Positions 57,714-64,000 of a stretch of 64,000 nucleotides of DNA are shown here, piece after piece. How positions within the stretch are numbered: the stretch's first letter is position 1; each line of letters starts with the position of its first letter. The translations under genes were made by a program, and so were the position numbers. Source of the DNA: Gautieria morchelliformis (lineage: Eukaryota > Basidiomycota > Agaricomycetes > Gomphales > Gomphaceae); the NCBI GenBank assembly GCA_015179125.1, contig WHVA01000410.1, positions 40,977-104,976 on the forward strand, given 5' to 3'. The notes under the pieces are model-generated. The model ran no database searches. It was not told the origin of the DNA and saw only the letters and a list, made by a program, of their open reading frames with translations.

Positions 57714-57725
57714 GTGAAAAAATAG
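57714..57725 (+). other. Putative -1 recoding site at the gag stop
   Basis: GTG AAA AAA TAG in the gag frame. The pol frame is -1 relative to gag and is open across the site (GEKIGSN). Six A residues directly before the stop could allow slippage of Lys-tRNA. It is not a perfect X-XXY-YYZ heptamer because the first base is G. Confidence 0.5.
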
Positions 57726-58058
57726 GTAGCAACCTCGGAACCACACGATCCGAGGATTGCGGTAACCTCACCCGTGTGCTCAGACTCAGTGCTGCTTCTC
57801 ATTCATTGTCCAAAGATTCCCTTAATGTAGATCTAACCTCGCCTTCGCTTCCCAACGTCGCTTTTGTTGCATTAGTTGACTGCGGGTCCTCAGATTGTTT
57901 TATCGAATCCAGATTTGTCCAGAAGTACTCTATGCCTGCTTATCCTGTCTCTCCTATACCCTTGAAACTATTTGACGGTAGTACTAACACTACCATTACC
58001 CAAGCTCTAGACCTCTGTATCTGCTTTCCGACTGGCGAACAACAATGGGTTACCTTCT

Positions 58059-58537
58059 GTAAGGGCAACCCTGGCTAGTTGTGGAGATCACACTACCACA
58101 CAACTGACAAGGGGAAATCCAAAGTCTGTATAAATGAACAGAGCATACAAGAGAGGGGATTCTCACCTGACAAGGGGAAATCCAAAGAGAAAAGTCTAAG
58201 GACCCCCAATGTCAGCGAGCCCGTATTATACTACGCTGCGCAGCCAGGGACAACACTTGGCACCCGCCATCAACCCTGCACCTCCCTGACCCTTGATCGA
58301 CCCTTGATGTCACCTATTACGCGAGTCGCTTGATTTCCGACACTGTTCCGAGGGTGGAACTCGGAAATTGGAGTGGAACTGGGAAGGCGAACAGAACTGG
58401 TGGAAATTCTCCCAGAAGCGGAATCATTTCCGAGAGCGGAGGCGGAGATGGAATCGGAATCGGAAGCGGAGTCGGAAATGGAGTCGGAACTGGAAATGGA
58501 GTCGGAACTGGAAATGGAAAACAGGGTGTCCCCTGAC
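58059..58537. mobile_element. 479-bp oligopurine TIR element inside pol
   Basis: Ends are imperfect inverted repeats (GTAAGGGCAACCCTG left; GTCAGGGGACACCCTG read inward from the right), with a 7-bp duplication ACCTTCT (58052-58058, 58538-58544). The right half is a degenerate purine tract built on GGAATCGGA/GGAACTGGAAATGGA. Its length plus duplication is 486 bp, so pol stays in frame after it and an artificial Glu/Ser/Met-rich stretch reads into RT. A related fragment lies at 11003. The superfamily is not known; 7-8-bp duplications are seen in P and hAT groups. Confidence 0.75.
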
Positions 58538-61500
58538 ACCTTCTACGTAAACTCGCTCGACTTGAGTTGCTCGGTGGTACTTGGCCACAACTGGCTGACC
58601 CGCTACAATCCGTCGATTGACTGGGTATTGGGCAGTATTACTTTCAAGACCATCGACCTAACTACGACTCCAGCGACCACGGTGACGTCAGCCCGCTCAG
58701 CTTCGGCTACGACTTCGACCTCGCCTACGGCATCTTCGCCCCCACCTTCGACCTCGCCTCAGAACTCGCCTCCGAAGTTGCAAGCACCGCTTGTTTCCCT
58801 AATCAATGCACCCGCTTTCATGCGCGCATCTAGATTGGAAGGGTCCGAAGTGTTTCAGCTCAATCTGGCCTCGCCTGAGCTCCTCGCCCGAGGGGCAACA
58901 TCGGGAGAAAGCTCTCCCAAGCTTTCTGAGAACGTTAAAAAACATGTTCCCGAAGTATATCACGAATTTGCAGATGTGTTCAGCAAAGCACATGCTGACA
59001 CTCTAGCCCCCCACCGACCGCACGATATCAAGATCAACCTTGAAGAAGGGACCTCGCCGCCTATCGGTCCCATCTACTCTCTCTCAGCTTCCGAACTCAA
59101 AGCACTTCGCGAGTTCATCGACGAGCACTTGAACATCGGTTTCATCCGACCTTCATGCTCGCCTCATGGTGCACCGGTATTGTTTGTCCGCAAAAAAGAT
59201 GGCTCACTTCGGTTGTGTGTCGACTTCCGAGGTTTAAACAAGATCTCAAAAAAAGATCGGTACCCATTACCATTGATTGCTGACTTACTTGATGCTCCAA
59301 AGAATGCTCGCATCTATACGAAGATTGACCTCCATCACGCTTACCACCTCGTAAGGGTGGCCGAGGGTGACGAATGGAAAACCGCCTTCAGGACTCGCTA
59401 TGGGTCGTTTGAATGGTTGGTTATGCCATTTGGTCTCACTAACGGCCCTGCTGCTTTCCAGAGATTCATGAATGAGATTTTCGCCGACCTTTTGGACGTT
59501 TGTGTGGTGGTATACTTGGATGACATTCTAATCTACTCCAGTGACCCCTCCAAACATGTTGAACATGTCAAGGAAGTCTTGCGACGACTGCGACTCAACA
59601 ACCTCTTCGCCAAAGAAGACAAATGCGAGTTTCATCGCAACTCGGTTGAATTCCTCAGCTACATACTCTCTCCCGAGGGCCTCACTATGGCGGACGACAA
59701 GGTAAAGGTCATTAAAGACTGGCCTGAACCTCGCAAAGTTCGCGACATCCAGTCTTTCCTCGGTTTCGCCAACTTCTACCGACGTTTCATTCACAACTAC
59801 TTCGACATCACCATTCCTCTCACCTGACTCACCCGCAAGGGTACCCCTTGGAACTTTTCCGAGGATTGTCGACAGGCTTTCAACCTGTTGAAGAAGGCGT
59901 TCACTACCGCTCCTATCCTTACCCACTGGATTCCTGACCTTCCACTAATCGTAGAGACTGATGCTTCAGATTATGCCTTAGCGGCAATCTTATCACTGCG
60001 AACCTCGGAAGGCAAACTTCAGCCCGTCGCTTTTCACTCCCGCACATTCACCTCTACTGAGCTCAACTACGATGGTCATGACAAGGAACTCCTAGCAATT
60101 TTTGAAGCGTTTCAACGCTGGCGACACTACCTCGAGGGCTCTGGCAACCCTGTCGACGTTATCACCGATCACAAGAACCTCAAATACTTTTCAACAACGA
60201 AGCTCTTGACCCGTCGACAAGCTCGGTGGTCAGAATACCTTTCCCAATTCAACCTTGCCATTCGTTTCCGACCTGGTCGCCTCGGAACGAAGCCTGACTC
60301 TCTCACTAGACGATGGGACGTTTACCTTAAAGAGGGGAATAGCGACTATGCCACCATAAACCCACAGAACCTACGGCCAGTGTTTACTCAACACCAGCTG
60401 GCATCGTCCCTTAGAGCTACTAACCTCGCTCCCGTCGTACTCCGAGCCGCTTCGATGCTTGATACCGAGCAGATCCGAGCTGACATACTAGCGAACCTCC
60501 CCTCGGACCCCATAGCCAAGTCGCACCTCGGCTTGGTTAATGACCCGAGGTGGACCACAGACCCCGAGGGTTTTCTCAAGCTTGACAACCGAACCTATGT
60601 TCCAGCGGCCCAAGACCTTCGACTTCGCATCCTGCAATACAAGCACGATCACATTCTCTCGGGGCACTTCGGGGTCAACAAGACCTTGGAGCTGATCCGA
60701 CGAGACTACACTTGGCCAGGGATTAGATCCTTTGTCAAGGAGTATTGCAGGATGTGTACCACTTGTATGCGAAGCAAGCCGCAACGTCACAAGCCCTATG
60801 GTCTCCTCAAACAACTTCCCGTTCCCGAGAAGCCTTGGAATTCCATCTCTATGGATTTCATTGAGCAGCTTCCCCCTTCATCCGAGTTCACCTCCATACT
60901 AGTGATTGTTGACCGCTTCACTAAGCAGGTTATCTTCATTCCAACCACCGACAAGATAACCTCGCAAGAGCTTGCTCACCTCTTCATCCTTCATGTCTTT
61001 TCCAAGCATGGAGTCCCCTCGCACGTCACCTCGGACAGGGGTTCCGAGTTCGTCTTGCACTTCTGGCATTCTCTAGGGAAAGCCTTGGACATGCGGTTGC
61101 ATTTCACCTCGGGATATCATCCCGAGGGTGATGGTCAAACCGAGTGTGCTAACCAGACCTTGGAACAGTACCTCAGGATATACTGCAACTATCAACAGTC
61201 CAATTGGGATTCACTCCTTCCCCTCGCCGAGTTCGCTTACAACAATGTGCCTAGCGCAACCACCGGCATATCCCCATTCTTTGCTAATAAGGGTTACCAC
61301 CTGAACCTCGCAGTCCACCCCGAGCGCGACCTCGCCTCGGCACGAGCTCGAGACTTTGTGGTTGACCTGGACGAGCTACACCAAGAACTTCGCCGCGCCA
61401 TCCTCGAAGCTCAGAAGACCTACCAAGCCTCGGCCAATGTTCGCTGCAAACCCGCTCCTGATTTCCAAGTAGGATCCCTCACCTTTGTAAAGGCACAGTA

Positions 61501-61933
61501 CTTCCGAACAACTCGGCCTACCAAGAAGCTCGCCGAGAAATTTTTGGGTCCTTTTGAGATCATTTCCCGAGCGGGTACTCACTCCTTCACCCTTCGACTT
61601 CCAGAACACATGCATTCAGTCCATCCAGTATTCCACGTATCCATGCTCGAACCAGCCTCGCCCAACACCATCCCGAACCGAGTTCAGCCTCCTCCACCCC
61701 CAGTCGTCATCGACGGCGAGCCCGAGTTTGAAGTCTCGGAAATCCTCGACTCCAAGATCGATAATAGACGAAAGAGCTGCAAGCTGCTCTATCTTGTTCG
61801 GTGGACTGGATACGAAGGTACCGACGAAGAAACCTCGTGGATCCTCGCTTCCGAGCTTGATCATGCCTCAGAGCTGGTCACTGACTTCCACGAATCTTAC
61901 CCGGGCAAGCCGGGCCCTTTGACTGCTCTATGA

Positions 61934-62048
61934 TCGTTTTCTTGTTTAACCCTTATGACCCAGTAGTTAGATAACAAAATCCCCTCGCAATCGAACAACA
62001 CAAAAATCAATAAAATCCAAGAAAAATTCCATTATCCCATTTACTAGT
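61934..62048. other. Short spacer after pol
   Basis: AT-rich convergent spacer between the pol stop and the antisense ORF stop. Confidence 0.5.
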
Positions 62049-62990
62049 TTACTCCAACATCCTCAGATCCTCTCCCTCGCTCTCCTTGCTACCCTCGCCT
62101 GACTCCTCCTCATTACTACTGCTACTTCGCTCCACCAGACCCCCATGTCCCCCATAATCTGCCAAGTCTCTCACCCCCTGCATCCGCTTCAAGTAATTCC
62201 GCCTCCTCCTTATCCTCATGAACTCCACATCCGCCCGGTTCATCCTATCATTCGCCGCCCTAAACTCCCCCAACAACTCACACACCCTTTCCCCAACCTC
62301 ACCAACCTTCTGTCCCACGTCCCTCACCGCCGCTATCAACTCCCTCATCTCCGCACTTCGCTCCGACCTTTTCGTCTTCTTGTCCTTCTTCGCCCTCCGA
62401 CCTTCCACCTCGGTTTCCTCTACCTTGGTTTCCTTCCCCTCACTCTGCCTCGCTCCCTCTGACCCCTTACCCTTCTCCTCGCTCAACCTCGCTTCCATCC
62501 GCTCCACCCTCGTCTCAAGGGTCCGCTCGACCCAGTCACTTCGCCGTCCTCTGCAGCCTCGTCCCGAACCTTGGCCTCTTTCCTCGGCCTCGGTCCGTCC
62601 TCGGTGTCCTCGCTCCTCGCCCGCTTCTTGCCCACGGTACTCGCCGGACCCTTTCCTGGGGTTGCCTTGCTACGATGACCATGGGCTATACTACAGCCCA
62701 AGGAGCGTGTCCTGCACCACACGCAGGCACCCTGATCGGCGAGGCCGAAGTCGAGGCTAACGGCCCGAAGGCACGTATAGTCGCGCTCTTCGCAGCGCGC
62801 GCACCTCACCTCGGCCTTGGTTGCGAGTTGCCACTCACGAGGCCCTCCGTCGGCGAGCTTGTACCCGTAAAGGGACAAGTCGGTAGGGTGGTACGAGAAC
62901 AACATGCGTTTATACTGTACAAGTCAGCAGCGCCCATGACCAGACAACGACGGTACTCACCTTCTTGCCGTTGGGCCCTTCCTGCCACGG
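62049..62990 (-). pseudogene. Antisense Cys-rich ORF between pol and the 3' LTR
   Basis: On the minus strand MRKPWQEGPNGKK (start near 63002), an intron with donor GTGAGT near 62961, then MLFSYHPTDLSLYGYKLADG and CARCEERDYTCLRAV followed by GACVWCRTRSLGCSIAH. This is two Cys clusters (CxxC-x6-C and CxxC-x5-C) like a small zinc-binding module. A Lys/Arg/Glu-rich linker (GKKRARSEDTEDGPRPRKEA) follows. Near 62520 a shift of one base separates it from the C-terminal helix region (MEARLSEEKGKGSEGA, MRELIAAVRDVGQKVGEVGE, MRIRRRRNYLKRMQGVRDLA) that ends at 62049. Coding character on the antisense strand with an intron suggests a real accessory gene carried by this Gypsy lineage. Confidence 0.6.
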
Positions 62991-63321
62991 TTTCCGCATA
63001 TCTATGGCCCCGCATCCTCGATGGGTCGCGGAACCACTTCGGGTCGAACCTCGGGCATAACCTCGCCCGAGGGACCGTCCTCCTCAGACAGCAGGGTCTG
63101 GTAGAACGTGTTGTTCGCGCTGTTTTCGTCGATAGCAGAGTTAAAGAGGGCTTGGGGGCGCACCATATTCGTTGGCACTTGGGTTTGCTGCCTCCTACCA
63201 ACCCTTTTATCTAACCTCGGTTACGATTAAGCTTCGCCTTTCCAGTGACTTAACATCGGGCTGGGATCTAGATTCGAGGATAGGCGAACCTTGTTCACAT
63301 TACAGCCTCGAGGGTCTCGGC

Positions 63322-63337
63322 CATAAGGAGGGGATAC
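63322..63337 (+). promoter_or_regulatory. Polypurine tract of the chromovirus
   Basis: AAGGAGGGGATAC immediately precedes the 3' LTR (TGTAAGAG), the usual place for plus-strand priming. Confidence 0.7.
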
Positions 63338-63868
63338 TGTAAGAGCCCGGCCTTTGGCCGGTTACTTACCGGTATAACTTTCTTCCGAGCCCGAGCCTTG
63401 TGATACTCGTGCCCAAGTACATATGATTCTTATCCTGCGCCCAAGCCCGAGCCCGAGCTACAGCTCATATCCGACCTTGATCCCATGCCCGTATCCCCTT
63501 AGTTACTGATTCCGCTCCATCACGCATCATTCATATATTACCTCACCCTGACCTCGCCCTGATTCCCACTAATATGCTCACCCCGTATATAAACCCCCCT
63601 GTATGCATTCCTACTCCTCCGTCTGAAAATCAACTATCGTATAACTTCGATCCCTAGCTAGTTTCTAAGCCTCGCCTCTTAAGCCAAACCTCGCCTCTTA
63701 TTCGTTTGCCTCCGAAGTTGGGACTCGTGCGTAGGGTCGGCGCAGCACATAAGCTGAAGCCTAGTCCCTCTCCGACTTCCCCATCCAAACCTCGCCCCGT
63801 AACCTTGGACCGTACCTCAGGTTTCGCTCCCGACCTCGGTCAACCTTACGACGTATCGTATCGTAACA
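63338..63868 (+). repeat. 3' LTR of the chromovirus
   Basis: 531 bp, colinear with the 5' LTR but about 30 bp shorter in the CCTCGCCCTGA repeat zone. A TATATAAA-like box lies at about 63586-63593. Followed by the GTGGT duplication. Confidence 0.9.
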
Positions 63869-63873
63869 GTGGT

Positions 63874-64000
63874 AGTATAGTGTTATGTATTGGGAACCCT
63901 GGAGATCAGATCTGAAAGGACACCAGCTTCAACTTATGTGTTGTGCCCCCAATAGCTATTGTCCTAAGTATTTTGGAACTGAGGTTGGGATTCAGAGGCG
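63874..64000. other. Right flank of the chromovirus
   Basis: About 130 bp of host DNA that was originally continuous with 52096-52325, downstream of the F-box gene. No gene seen. Confidence 0.5.

Larger units (their letters stand above)
52936..57725 (+). pseudogene. gag: Chromovirus gag, interrupted
   Basis: The start MSMITRSCTLRGISEQ runs to SGDPG at 53110, where the hairpin LTR element is inserted. It resumes at 56177 with DGSGGSDNDQDLPNLPPEDL, then VKEPDSYDGTDQAKLRTFFL, FELNFG-type capsid residues, DLEKIVMKEHHKATRSF and FARAS. TGA codons at 56704-56706 and 56734-56736 interrupt it; both sit where Arg fits (ALxHFAYKGLAKxIKDDL). After the solo LTR at 56914-57402 come an Asn/Ser-rich stretch and the zinc knuckle CLLCGTKGHIVKDC (C-x2-C-x4-H-x4-C). 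The frame ends at TAG 57723-57725, directly after an A6 run. Confidence 0.85.
57713..61933 (+). pseudogene. pol: Chromovirus pol (protease, RT, RNase H, integrase, chromodomain)
   Basis: The -1 frame opens at 57713. The protease motif is ALVDCGSSDCFIE (DCG in place of the usual DSG/DTG). After the 479-bp insertion, [20 protein letters not shown] follows. RT shows [26 protein letters not shown] and [11 protein letters not shown] (YLDD). TGA at 59825-59827 interrupts the RT-RNase H link where Arg fits. RNase H starts VETDASDYALAAILS with ELNYDGHDKELLAI. Integrase has HILSGHFGVNKTLELIRRDY and CRMCTTC (HHCC), then MDFIEQLP, TSDRGSEF and TECANQTLEQY (D, D, E). A C-terminal chromodomain LYLVRWTGYEGTDEETSWIL places it among chromoviruses, which bind modified histones to direct insertion. 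Stop at 61931-61933. Confidence 0.9.
52331..63868 (+). mobile_element. Ty3/Gypsy chromovirus with three nested insertions, 11.5 kb
   Basis: LTRs 52331-52891 and 63338-63868 start TGTAAGA and end CGTAACA, flanked by the 5-bp duplication GTGGT (52326-52330 and 63869-63873). Order is gag, protease, RT, RNase H, integrase, chromodomain. Removing the nested insertions at 53111-56171, 56914-57402 and 58059-58537 with one duplication each leaves about 7.5 kb, a usual Gypsy size. Three in-frame TGA codons and the insertions make it defective. No canonical TGG-type primer-binding site follows the left LTR; self-priming or an unusual primer is possible. The polypurine tract AAGGAGGGG precedes the right LTR. 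Confidence 0.92.

Overview
The window is fungal nuclear DNA, almost certainly from a basidiomycete of the Agaricomycetes. The composition resembles Rhizoctonia/Ceratobasidium-type genomes, but the genus is an inference from protein flavour and repeat content only. Supporting signs are many short GT-AG introns (about 35-60 nt, with two likely GC-AG introns), Kre9/Knh1-like Ser/Thr-rich GPI proteins, F-box families, a KDZ DNA transposon, a Ty3/Gypsy chromovirus and an intron-containing tRNA-Ser.

Layout. 0-8.6 kb: UPF3 (nonsense-mediated decay, +) converges on a very long low-complexity/coiled-coil protein of about 1,950 aa (-). 8.6-16.6 kb: repeat-rich. A truncated F-box gene copy is split by a 3.2-kb TIR element that carries fragments of cellular genes (a family-2 glycosyltransferase, a short-chain dehydrogenase and an acidic protein), i.e. 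a Pack-type transposon. 16.6-30.8 kb: dense housekeeping block with a GPI-anchored cell-wall protein, a multi-pass membrane protein, ORC3, a molybdopterin-binding-domain protein, MCM4, exopolyphosphatase PPX1, tRNA-Ser(CGA) and one unrecognised gene. ORC3/MoCF and MCM4/PPX1 are tightly spaced divergent pairs. 32.3-41.3 kb: a complete-looking 9-kb KDZ transposon with terminal inverted repeats of about 555 bp, an 8-bp target duplication, a transposase gene and two accessory genes. A 600-bp mariner-like MITE sits inside its right terminus. 41.6-45 kb: a coiled-coil/J-like protein, the proteasome lid subunit RPN7 and a partial unknown gene. 45-52.1 kb: degenerate sequence with a GC-rich island, an inverted rearranged RPN7 pseudogene, a small RAD54-like fragment and the full-length F-box gene whose truncated sister lies at 12.2 kb. 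52.3-63.9 kb: a Ty3/Gypsy chromovirus (gag, protease, RT, RNase H, integrase, chromodomain, plus an antisense Cys-rich ORF) broken by three nested insertions. These are a 3.06-kb non-autonomous LTR element full of perfect hairpins and a GC-rich tandem array, a 489-bp solo LTR, and a 479-bp oligopurine TIR element. Each has its own target-site duplication.

The genes do not form an operon-like pathway. The functional themes are DNA replication licensing (ORC3, MCM4), RNA and protein quality control (UPF3, RPN7), and a layered transposon record. Strongest candidates for something undescribed are the hairpin-chain LTR element (53111-56171), the gene-capturing TIR element (12808-16017), the accessory genes of the KDZ element, and the antisense Cys-rich ORF in the chromovirus.
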